Assembly: GCA_034437455.1 (NCBI GenBank)
Contig: DAOTUB010000345.1
Location: 1 to 12,638 of the forward strand
Direction: 5' to 3'
Length of the DNA: 12,638 bases
DNA from: DAOTUB01 sp034437455
GTDB lineage: Bacteria; Chloroflexota; Anaerolineae; B4-G1
The number at the start of each line of letters is the position of its first letter. Positions within the stretch are counted from its first letter, which is position 1. The notes under the pieces are model-generated. The model ran no database searches and had not been told where the DNA came from. It saw only the letters and a program-made list of their open reading frames with translations. Below, piece by piece: positions 6,760-12,638 of the stretch. A program made the position numbers and the translations under genes.

Positions 6760-7893
6760 ATGAAGGTCTCCTGCCTGCAAGAGAATCTCGCTAAAGGTCT
6801 AAGCATCGTCGGACGGGCGGTCTCGCCCCGCTCCACGCTGCCTGTACTGGGCAATGTGCTCCTGGCGACGGATGCCGGGCGGCTCAAACTCTCGGCCACG
6901 AACCTGGAAGTGGGCATCAACTGCTGGATCGGGGCAAAGGTGGAGGAAGAGGGGGCGACCACTGTCCCCGCGCGCACGTTTATCGACTTGGTCGGTGCGC
7001 TGCCGCCGGAACAGGTGGATATGGAGCTGATCGTGAGCACACAGACGATCAACCTGCGCGCTGGTCGCAGCGAGGCAAACATCAAAGGTATCGATGCACA
7101 GGAATTTCCTATCGTGCCTGTGCCTGAGGGAGAGGGAGGCATCCTCATCGAGGCCGAGGTGCTACGCGCGGCGATTGGGCAGGTCGCTCTCGCCGCCGCT
7201 ACCGACGAAAGCCGCCCGATTCTCACCGGCGTGTTGGCCAAGTTTGAGGATTCTCAACTCACGCTGGCAGCCGCCGACGGATTCCGCCTTTCGGTGCGCA
7301 CCGTCTCGCTGCCCCAGTCTATCTCCGATCCCTTCAGTATCATCATCCCGGCCCAGGCACTGACCGAACTGGGGCGCATCAGCGGCGAACAGACCGATCC
7401 CGTTATCATCCACGTCACCCCCACCCGCAATCAGGTGCTCTTCCAACTCACCGATGTTGTATTGGTGTCGCAACTGATCGATGGAAACTTTCCGGATTAT
7501 CGTCAGATCATTCCGCAAGATCGCACCACGAGCACAGTGTTGGATACGGCGGGATTCTTGAAGGCGTGCAAGATGGCGCACATCTTTGCCCGCGATGCGG
7601 CTCACATCACCCGTATCCACGTCAAGCCCGGCACAGATTTGAGCGGGGACCACGTGATCGTCTCCGCCACCTCGGCCGAGACAGGCGACGACGTGAGCGA
7701 AATAGACGCCAACGTCGAGGGCGAAGAAATTGAGATCGCCTTTAACGTACGTTATCTGATCGACGTGCTAGGCGTGGTCGGGACGCCTCAAGTGACCTTG
7801 AGCACGACGACCTCGTCCAGCCCTGGCGTCATCCGGCCCGTGGGCGACGTGGACTTTACTCACGTGATTATGCCGATGCACCTGGGACAGTAG
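6760..7893 (+). CDS. dnaN: DNA polymerase III sliding clamp (beta subunit)
   Basis: The product forms the ring that tethers the replicative polymerase to DNA and docks ligases and repair polymerases. From the chosen start it is 377 residues, close to the family norm (E. coli 366). Typical segments are visible: SPRSTLPVLGNVLL near the N-terminus, TDESRPILTGVL and ADGFRLSV in the middle domain, LIDGNFPDYRQIIP in the third, and a C-terminal VIMPMHL. The open frame extends back to 6673, but GAGGAGG (6744-6750) sits 9 bases before the ATG at 6760 and the promoter -10 lies at 6713-6718, so the upstream 29 codons are not coding. An ATG at 6751 abuts the ribosome site too closely. dnaA and recF, frequent neighbours elsewhere, are not in this window. 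Confidence 0.97.
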   Translation: MKVSCLQENLAKGLSIVGRAVSPRSTLPVLGNVLLATDAGRLKLSATNLEVGINCWIGAKVEEEGATTVPARTFIDLVGALPPEQVDMELIVSTQTINLRAGRSEANIKGIDAQEFPIVPVPEGEGGILIEAEVLRAAIGQVALAAATDESRPILTGVLAKFEDSQLTLAAADGFRLSVRTVSLPQSISDPFSIIIPAQALTELGRISGEQTDPVIIHVTPTRNQVLFQLTDVVLVSQLIDGNFPDYRQIIPQDRTTSTVLDTAGFLKACKMAHIFARDAAHITRIHVKPGTDLSGDHVIVSATSAETGDDVSEIDANVEGEEIEIAFNVRYLIDVLGVVGTPQVTLSTTTSSSPGVIRPVGDVDFTHVIMPMHLGQ

Positions 7894-7914
7894 TCTTCAA
7901 GGCTGGATTTGCTG

Positions 7915-7945
7915 ACGCCCTCAGACCCTGAGGGCGTTCTTCTTT
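7915..7945 (+). terminator. Intrinsic terminator of dnaN
   Basis: A perfect 10-bp GC-rich stem (7915-7924 with 7928-7937, ACGCCCTCAG) with a 3-base loop is followed by the T-rich tract TCTTCTTT. It starts 22 bases after the dnaN stop and ends transcription before the next promoter at 7976. Confidence 0.9.
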
Positions 7946-7975
7946 GCCTCTCTTTTTTGTTTCGGCTCTTGCAAT

Positions 7976-8003
7976 TTGCCATCCCCTTCCTCCCTGGTAT
8001 AAT
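7976..8003 (+). promoter_or_regulatory. Strong extended -10 promoter of the PH/DUF1648-like gene
   Basis: TTGCCA (7976-7981, 5 of 6), 16 bases, then perfect TATAAT (7998-8003) preceded by TGG, an extended -10. The predicted start near 8010 leaves a leader of under 20 bases and rules out the upstream TTG at 8006 as a start codon. Confidence 0.75.
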
Positions 8004-8026
8004 GCTTGAGCGAGGAGTTTAAAGGC

Positions 8027-8926
8027 ATGAAAGCGTGGAGAACAAATTTTGGTCTGGGGCTTGGCGTTGGCATCTGCTTGATGATCATCATCGTCCTGGT
8101 GGACATCGGTTTGATCGGGCTAGCTTCTTCCCGTCCGCTCAGCATCGGGACGTTCCTCATCGGATTGGCTGTGCTGCTCAGCTTTGGTCTGTTGGGATTG
8201 ATCGGTTACTGGGTGTATGGGTTGGGTGCTTCGGGATATTTCCTCGACCGCAATGCGCTGATCATCCAGTGGGGGCCAGCGGAGCAGGTCATTCCCACCG
8301 GTCAGATCGAGCGCGTATTCGTGGGCGAGGAACTCGAGGATCCCGTCATGTTCCACGGTGGGAGGTGGCCCGGCCACTGGGTTGGCTACGGCGAGATCGC
8401 CAACATCGGGCAGACACTCTTTTACGCTACCGTCCCTCCACAACAGCAAATCTACATCGCTACGCCTGGCCTCATCTACGGCATCTCTCCCGCCGAGCGG
8501 GATGATTTTCTCCGCTCACTCCAAAGACGCTTGCAGATGGGGCCTACCCAGGTGGTGGAGCAATCTTCCAAGCGGCCAGCCTTCTTGGAATGGTCCATCT
8601 GGCAGGACTGGCTGGGATTGACGTTGCTGGCGACCAGCTTTCTGGCGCTGTTAGTTTTGATCGGTCTACTCTGTTTTCGATCTCCCTCGTTGCCTATGCT
8701 TGTCCCGCTCCATTTTGACGCGGCGGGCAAGGTCGACCGTCTGGGGCCCAGGGGGCTGATCTTTATCGTCCCGCTCATTGGCTTGCTGACGCTGCTGCTC
8801 AACGGCGTGCTTGGCGGCCTGGCGTATCGGCGCGAGCGCGTGGCGAGTTATCTGCTGTGGGGAGGGGCGCTTCTCGTCCAGGTGTTGGTGTGGACGGCCA
8901 CGCTGGGGATTTTGGGACGGTTGTAA
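8027..8926 (+). CDS. Membrane protein with bacterial PH-like domain and DUF1648-like segment
   Basis: From the ATG at 8027 the product has 299 residues. Two membrane helices (about 8-33 and 40-66) are followed by a soluble part (about 68-170) beginning YFLDRNALIIQWGPAEQVIP and continuing TGQIERV, the pattern of bacterial PH domains (bPH type). Three more helices follow (about 197-217, 243-266, 274-297). Between the third and fourth lies LVPLHFDAAGKVDRLGP (225-241), which matches the DUF1648 signature (P-HF-x-x-x-G-x-x-D). The combined architecture is known in Gram-positive and Chloroflexi-like membrane proteins, but the function is not. GAGGAG (8012-8017) lies 9 bases before the chosen ATG; a longer TTG-started frame (8006) begins before the predicted transcription start. 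It is monocistronic, bounded by terminators on both sides. Confidence 0.88.
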   Translation: MKAWRTNFGLGLGVGICLMIIIVLVDIGLIGLASSRPLSIGTFLIGLAVLLSFGLLGLIGYWVYGLGASGYFLDRNALIIQWGPAEQVIPTGQIERVFVGEELEDPVMFHGGRWPGHWVGYGEIANIGQTLFYATVPPQQQIYIATPGLIYGISPAERDDFLRSLQRRLQMGPTQVVEQSSKRPAFLEWSIWQDWLGLTLLATSFLALLVLIGLLCFRSPSLPMLVPLHFDAAGKVDRLGPRGLIFIVPLIGLLTLLLNGVLGGLAYRRERVASYLLWGGALLVQVLVWTATLGILGRL

Positions 8927-8950
8927 TTTGACATTTGGACAAAGTCGAGC

Positions 8951-8990
8951 ACAAGCGCCGCCGGCAATGAACCCGGCGGCGCTTGTTATT
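8951..8990. terminator. Hairpin terminator between convergent genes
   Basis: A perfect 14-bp stem (8951-8964 with 8973-8986, ACAAGCGCCGCCGG) closes an 8-base loop. It lies 24 bp after the stop at 8926 and 22 bp after the minus-strand nuclease stop at 9009. On the plus strand it is followed by TTATT; on the minus strand there is no T-run directly after it, so it should work best for the plus-strand gene and perhaps as a shared 3' end. Confidence 0.8.
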
Positions 8991-9008
8991 GTATCCCTGT
9001 GTAGCAGT

Positions 9009-12000
9009 CTAGTTGTTGCGCACGACGAGCGGCAAGTAGATATGATAACCGCTGCCCAGGTCGAGCCCGACGATCACCGGATCGTGGTCCGACGCGCGAT
9101 ACGGGTCATCTTTGTACAAGCTGGTGACGTGGCCTGGTGATTTGTACTCTTCGTTGTAATCGAGAGCGAGCGGTTCGTCGGTGTTGATGTGCCATACCGT
9201 CGCGCTGACCACCTGCGGCGTCAAGCTGCTACTCGATAGTGCATGGTCGAGATACCCAGACTGACCAGCGTAGATGTACGAATACGCCTCCGCCCCAATA
9301 AAGGTATCAAGCAAGTCGGCGTAACCAGCGTCTTTGATGGCAGTGATGGGATCCTCTTTGGCGTACGAGTTCAGGTCGCCGATGATGAGAACGTCAGGAT
9401 CGCCACTGCCGGTGGGATCTGTGGCCAGCCAGTTCGCCAGGGCCGTCGCAGCGTCCGTGCGAGCGGCGCTCCAGCAGCCCTGACCGTCGCCCTGGTCGGC
9501 GTCGTCTCCAGATGCATCGTAGCAACTCTTCGACTTGAGATGGTTGACCACGGCGGTGAACCGTTCACCGGTCCCATTTTGCTCAAAAGTCTGGGCCAGC
9601 GCGGGACGGTTCAGCTCGTCGTTGAACAACGGGTCAACGGATGAGTCAAGGATGGCGGGCGAACCCACGGGGGTAACTGTGCCAGGTTGATAGATGAAGG
9701 CGACCTTGATGACATCGTCGCCGATCGTACCCGTGTCGACATAAGCGTAGGTACCGGCTCCCACGACGGCGTTCAGTCCGTCTACCAGGTCCTGGGTGGC
9801 GGTGATGGCGTTGTTTTCGATCTCCATCAGGCCTACGACGTCCGCATCCATTGTGGCAATGGCGTTGATGATTTTGTCGCGCTGGCGAGTGAACTCGGAT
9901 GCGCTGTCTGCCCCGCGACAGCCCTGGTCGCCATCAGGCCCACATATCTCCGCGCCGGTGTCGATGGTGGTAAAATAGTTCAGGACGTTGAAGCTGGCGA
10001 CGCTCAACGCGCCGCCCACCGCCTCTGGCGTGGCCGGGCGGGGATTGGCGGGAACAAACGTCGGCATGCTCGTCGGCTGTAGGCGGTAGTCGCCGTAAGC
10101 ATAGTCCAGTACACCGGTGATGCCACTCACGGTGTAGCCGGTCCGCAGCGTATTGGTCGCGCTGAGCCCAGGAGAGGGATAGATGATCGGATCGGAGTCT
10201 TCCGAAGCGTCGCCATCGTCGAGCACCAGGAGGCGCAGGTCATTTGCATCTTGCAGAGCGTTCGCTGCCACGCCCGGCGTGATGACGTTCGTCGGGTTGA
10301 ACAGCCGCCCTCCCTGCGAGAGGCTGACCTGACCGTAGCGTCCCAGGTTGTATACCTCTGTAACCGTCAAATCCTGTGGGAACGTGACCAGCATCCCTTC
10401 GTATGGCTCATAGTCGTCTTCCGCCGCGAGCGGCAGCGTGACGGTCGTCGGCGATATGCTGATTCCGCTGCTGATGACAACCACGCTGTCTAGGTCGGTC
10501 AGCCGCGTGAGGCCGCGATACTCGTTCACATCTCCCTGCACGCGCACCACATCCCCCACGTCGACGTCAACGCCAAATCCATCATCGTAGATAAAGATGC
10601 CCTCTGAGGTCAGTGGATCGGCGTCGGCATCGGCGTTCTCTTCCTGGACAAAGAAACCACCCAGTTGATCGTCTGTGTTCTGAAAGTCGCCGACTACTAC
10701 ACCCTCGATGATGACAGGCTCACCCGCTATGGGGCTTGAAAGGCCGCTGCCCTGGACCTCGTGGATGAACGTAGTCCCCGTCAAGACCATCGTGGAAAGC
10801 GTGCTGCTGACCGGATTAAAGCCCGCTGTGGAGCTGTCGATCCAGATCACATTGTCCACGACCTGCCGGTCGGAGAAGGGGCCGGTAAAAGTCACCCACA
10901 CGGTGAAGGTGAGGCCGGCGGTGTGGGATGGAACAGCGCCCGCATCCCACACCGGCGGCGCGGTACCGGCGAGATTAAGATCGGTGGTGTAGGTGACAAA
11001 GCCACCATAGTCCACGCCAGCGGGCAAGCTCTCGGTGATGACCACATTCTGCGCCGTGTCACCTGCCATATTCCCGTAGGTGACGGTGAAAAAGATCGGT
11101 TCACCTTCCTGCGCGGCGGATGGCCCATCCTTGGAGATGTTCAGGCTGCGGTTGTTGGTAGAGCCGAACGTCTCTGGCACGTCGAACCAGGTTACACCGC
11201 CGCCAGAAGATGACCAGTCGTAGCCGTCGTTGGGACCGGCGCCGTCGGGAATGCGCTGGAACGTGTCATTTTCATATTCGCCTTCCCAGCCGATCTGGTC
11301 CACGCGGACGCCGTCGGGCTGAAAAAGATAGCCAACGTCGGTACTGGTAAAGTCCACACCGCTGGATCCACCAGGAACCCAATCAACATTTTCCTCGATG
11401 ACTTGCCAACCGCCTACTGTGATGGTTATGGGGCCGGTGATTATCGCGACGCCATCTCCATCACTGAGCAACCAGCTTTCGATCACAACGTCGCTGGCAG
11501 TAGGGTTATAAATCTCGATCAGGTCGTTTCCACTGGTCGGATAATTATCGAACTCGTTAAAAACGAGCGAACTGCCCAGACTCACACCAGGCGCGTCGTT
11601 GGCGGAGCCAGGCGTAGGGGAGACGTCGAGATTCCAATCACGTGCATCGTCGTCTGTATCCTGGGCATCTGGCACTCTCGACGTCGAATACCCGTCGCAC
11701 GAGAGCGGCGCTCCTCCCTGGTTGCCGAATGTCACCTCGTCGATTGTAACCGTTCCCAATAGCAGACGGATCGCGCCGCCGGAGTTGTTTACGTCGACGT
11801 TGGTGTTAGTAATCACGAGGTATCCATTGAGGGGAATAGAACCGGTCAGTGTATAAACTTCATCTGTCTCAAGCAGCCAGCCGGTGATGTCCACAGCAGA
11901 GGTTGTGGTATTGTAAAGCTCTACCCATTCTACACCTTCGCCGCCGGTGCCTTCTTTGGCGACGAACTCGTTGATCAGTACGTCGCTAGTGCTGGCTGCC

Positions 12001-12137
12001 GACAGTCTTTCGGGGAACCGAGCAGGTTCGTTCGCTAACGCCGCATTGTTTGGACCAATACCTAACAGCAATAACAGCAAGGCACTGCCCAAAACCAGGG
12101 AGCTTCCAACAAACGCACAAAGTCTTTGTCTCTTCAT
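9009..12137 (-). CDS. Secreted multidomain nuclease of the ExeM/NucH type
   Basis: The 1042-residue product has a signal peptide (basic MKRQR, hydrophobic 9-27, likely cleavage near ANA/ALA at 31-36), two lamin-tail domains (about 50-178 and 188-330, each starting with LINEF or LVFNEF), a DUF11-like domain (about 331-450, LNISKDGP ... GNMAGDTAQNVVITESLP), an OB-fold-like region (about 456-690, IHEVQG...VVGDFQ...GGFFVQEE) and an endonuclease/exonuclease/phosphatase domain (about 710-1027). Catalytic residues are in place: Asn717 (SFNVLNYF), Glu772 (LMEIEN), His866 (VNHLKSKS), Asp921 and Asn923 (GDLNSYAKEDP), Asp964 and His965 (GYLDHAL), Asp1017 and His1018 (SDHDP). Relatives degrade extracellular DNA for nutrients or biofilm dispersal. 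The tail GYHIYLPLVVRNN may be an export or anchoring signal. An in-frame stop lies just upstream of the ATG, and GGAGA about 10 bases before it serves as ribosome site. Confidence 0.95.
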   Translation of the reverse strand: MKRQRLCAFVGSSLVLGSALLLLLLGIGPNNAALANEPARFPERLSAASTSDVLINEFVAKEGTGGEGVEWVELYNTTTSAVDITGWLLETDEVYTLTGSIPLNGYLVITNTNVDVNNSGGAIRLLLGTVTIDEVTFGNQGGAPLSCDGYSTSRVPDAQDTDDDARDWNLDVSPTPGSANDAPGVSLGSSLVFNEFDNYPTSGNDLIEIYNPTASDVVIESWLLSDGDGVAIITGPITITVGGWQVIEENVDWVPGGSSGVDFTSTDVGYLFQPDGVRVDQIGWEGEYENDTFQRIPDGAGPNDGYDWSSSGGGVTWFDVPETFGSTNNRSLNISKDGPSAAQEGEPIFFTVTYGNMAGDTAQNVVITESLPAGVDYGGFVTYTTDLNLAGTAPPVWDAGAVPSHTAGLTFTVWVTFTGPFSDRQVVDNVIWIDSSTAGFNPVSSTLSTMVLTGTTFIHEVQGSGLSSPIAGEPVIIEGVVVGDFQNTDDQLGGFFVQEENADADADPLTSEGIFIYDDGFGVDVDVGDVVRVQGDVNEYRGLTRLTDLDSVVVISSGISISPTTVTLPLAAEDDYEPYEGMLVTFPQDLTVTEVYNLGRYGQVSLSQGGRLFNPTNVITPGVAANALQDANDLRLLVLDDGDASEDSDPIIYPSPGLSATNTLRTGYTVSGITGVLDYAYGDYRLQPTSMPTFVPANPRPATPEAVGGALSVASFNVLNYFTTIDTGAEICGPDGDQGCRGADSASEFTRQRDKIINAIATMDADVVGLMEIENNAITATQDLVDGLNAVVGAGTYAYVDTGTIGDDVIKVAFIYQPGTVTPVGSPAILDSSVDPLFNDELNRPALAQTFEQNGTGERFTAVVNHLKSKSCYDASGDDADQGDGQGCWSAARTDAATALANWLATDPTGSGDPDVLIIGDLNSYAKEDPITAIKDAGYADLLDTFIGAEAYSYIYAGQSGYLDHALSSSSLTPQVVSATVWHINTDEPLALDYNEEYKSPGHVTSLYKDDPYRASDHDPVIVGLDLGSGYHIYLPLVVRNN

Positions 12138-12240
12138 TTTATTTTATTCTCCATACGATATGTAATTATGTTGTCCAGGTTTTTACCAATTTCATCGAAC
12201 AAAGTGAATGCAGAACGCGCAACTGTGGTTTTCCGAGAAC

Positions 12241-12253
12241 ATCACCTCCTTTC
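12241..12253 (-). promoter_or_regulatory. Perfect Shine-Dalgarno-like GAAAGGAGGTGAT in the nuclease leader
   Basis: Read on the minus strand this is complementary to the conserved 16S rRNA 3' end over 13 bases. It lies about 100 bases upstream of the nuclease ATG, too far to serve it. The only nearby ATG (12242-12240) overlaps the motif, 2 bases after GGAGG, which is tighter than usual. It may belong to a leader peptide or act as a ribosome standby site. Confidence 0.4.
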
Positions 12254-12356
12254 GCGCTAATAAGAGAACGGCCCGCACTAAATAGAGGTTTTCTACCATC
12301 CAAATGCGACGAAAATTCCTATCTTGGCCAACCTGTTCTCATTCAGTAACAGATCT

Positions 12357-12368
12357 ATTATAATTATA
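12357..12368 (-). promoter_or_regulatory. Possible -10 region of the nuclease promoter
   Basis: Two adjacent TATAAT hexamers are read on the minus strand (12368-12363 and 12362-12357). At 17-18 bases upstream only weak -35 candidates such as GAGGTT are found. The segment is close to palindromic, so a plus-strand TATAAT (12359-12364) is also present. Direction is assigned by the gene it would serve. Confidence 0.35.
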
Positions 12369-12471
12369 GCACGGGCCTATAAACGAACCTCTAAACAAAA
12401 CCTTATTCTTTCATGTGGAGGGTTGCAATGAGAGATCCTGTCACAGCTCGGGAAAGAATGAATACGGATAG

Positions 12472-12500
12472 TTGACGACGCCGAAAGCGCGTGGTATAAT
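12472..12500 (+). promoter_or_regulatory. Near-consensus promoter directed out of the window
   Basis: TTGACG (12472-12477, 5 of 6), a 17-base spacer and TATAAT (12495-12500) preceded by TGG, an extended -10 as at 7995-8003. The transcript would start near 12507 and run rightwards through the structured end segment; no start codon with a ribosome site is seen before the window ends. Confidence 0.75.
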
Positions 12501-12638
12501 CTATGTACAACCTAGCAGGCTGTCGGAGAGGGTTTGTTTTTGGCAGGAAACGTCCCTTCAGGCGCAGTTTTTTGGCCTACATTGAGGCTTCATGCCCCAT
12601 TTTTGCCTCGAAAACGTCGAGATTTAGGGGCAGCCTTT
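12501..12638 (+). other. Structured segment at the right edge, possible IS end or 5' leader
   Basis: The segment contains AGGCTG (12517-12522) and its reverse complement CAGCCT (12631-12636) as an outer pair, with inner pairings GCCCC/GGGGC (12594-12598 with 12627-12631), GAGGC/GCCTC (12584-12588 with 12605-12609) and CTCG/CGAG (12607-12610 with 12618-12621), some mutually exclusive. The opening GCAGGCTGTCGGAGAG resembles the tips of some insertion sequences as I remember them, but no transposase, second end or target duplication lies inside the window. A structured RNA or an untranslated leader for a gene beyond the edge is equally possible. Confidence 0.25.

Larger units (their letters stand above)
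12138..12471. other. AT-rich upstream region of the nuclease gene
   Basis: No protein gene of normal size is visible on either strand in these 334 bases. The minus strand, which leads into the nuclease, holds overlapping TATAAT boxes (12368-12357) with poor -35 partners, a perfect Shine-Dalgarno sequence at 12253-12241 and a possible 16-codon reading frame (12242-12192). The predicted leader of about 200 bases is long enough for regulation. The plus-strand reading frames here look non-coding, being AT-rich and without a ribosome site. Confidence 0.5.

Noticed and set aside
8006..8026. TTG start seven codons before the PH/DUF1648-like ATG
   Set aside because: It lies upstream of the predicted transcription start, and GAGGAG is correctly spaced for the ATG at 8027.
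9687..10082. Plus-strand open frames opposite the nuclease gene
   Set aside because: Shadows of a gene whose catalytic motifs all read on the minus strand.
12050..12349. 99-residue plus-strand open frame across the nuclease start and leader
   Set aside because: No ribosome site, AT-rich codons, and half of it is antisense to the signal-peptide region.
12270..12393. Inverted pairs TAGAGGTT/AACCTCTA and GGCCCG/CGGGCC in the nuclease leader
   Set aside because: The two pairs cross each other rather than nest, are short and about 100 bases apart, so chance is likely.

Overview
The window looks like a chromosomal contig from a member of the Chloroflexota (Anaerolineae/Caldilineae-like). The basis is inferential: moderately high GC, an AAA+ ATPase joined through a Thr/Pro-rich linker to a sulfatase-modifying-factor (FGE-like) domain, secreted proteins with lamin-tail and DUF11 modules, and a secreted nuclease ending in a YLPLVVRNN tail of a kind common in exported proteins of that phylum. 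No rRNA, tRNA or CRISPR array was seen.

Left part (1-890). The first 350 bases hold no gene I can assign. They contain a good sigma70-type promoter (155-183) whose predicted start site falls on the first bases of a perfect 25-bp inverted repeat (192-256). Next comes an ORF (355-786) that matches only the C-terminal third of an ABC-2/NatB-like permease and is probably a decayed remnant.

Central cluster (about 805-6676, all +). A promoter at 805-833 and a strong ribosome site precede five genes: a single-pass membrane protein with a 12-residue VPVxQTxPI-type repeat; a membrane-spanning AAA+ ATPase carrying an FGE-like domain without the two catalytic cysteines; a second, soluble AAA+ ATPase related to the first; a SAM methyltransferase with a C-terminal Trm112-like zinc ribbon; and a small conserved-looking protein of unknown function. 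The last three overlap by 4-bp ATGA junctions, and no terminator or convincing promoter is visible inside the cluster, so it reads as one operon. I propose it as a candidate inside-to-outside signalling or envelope system. This is inference.

Housekeeping part (6690-8990). dnaN (sliding clamp) has its own promoter, a strong ribosome site that fixes its start at 6760, and a clean intrinsic terminator. It is followed by a membrane protein with a bacterial PH-like domain and a DUF1648-like segment, driven by an extended -10 promoter. A 14-bp stem at 8951-8986 separates this gene from the convergent gene on the other strand.

Right part (9009-12638). A 1042-residue secreted nuclease of the ExeM/NucH type lies on the minus strand: signal peptide, two lamin-tail domains, a DUF11-like domain, an OB-fold region, and an endonuclease/exonuclease/phosphatase domain with all expected catalytic residues. 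Its 500-bp AT-rich upstream region contains a 13-base match to the 16S rRNA 3' end (seen on +, so a perfect Shine-Dalgarno on -) without a well-spaced start codon. At the right edge a near-consensus promoter (12472-12500) points out of the window into a structured segment that may be the end of an insertion sequence or the 5' part of another transcript.
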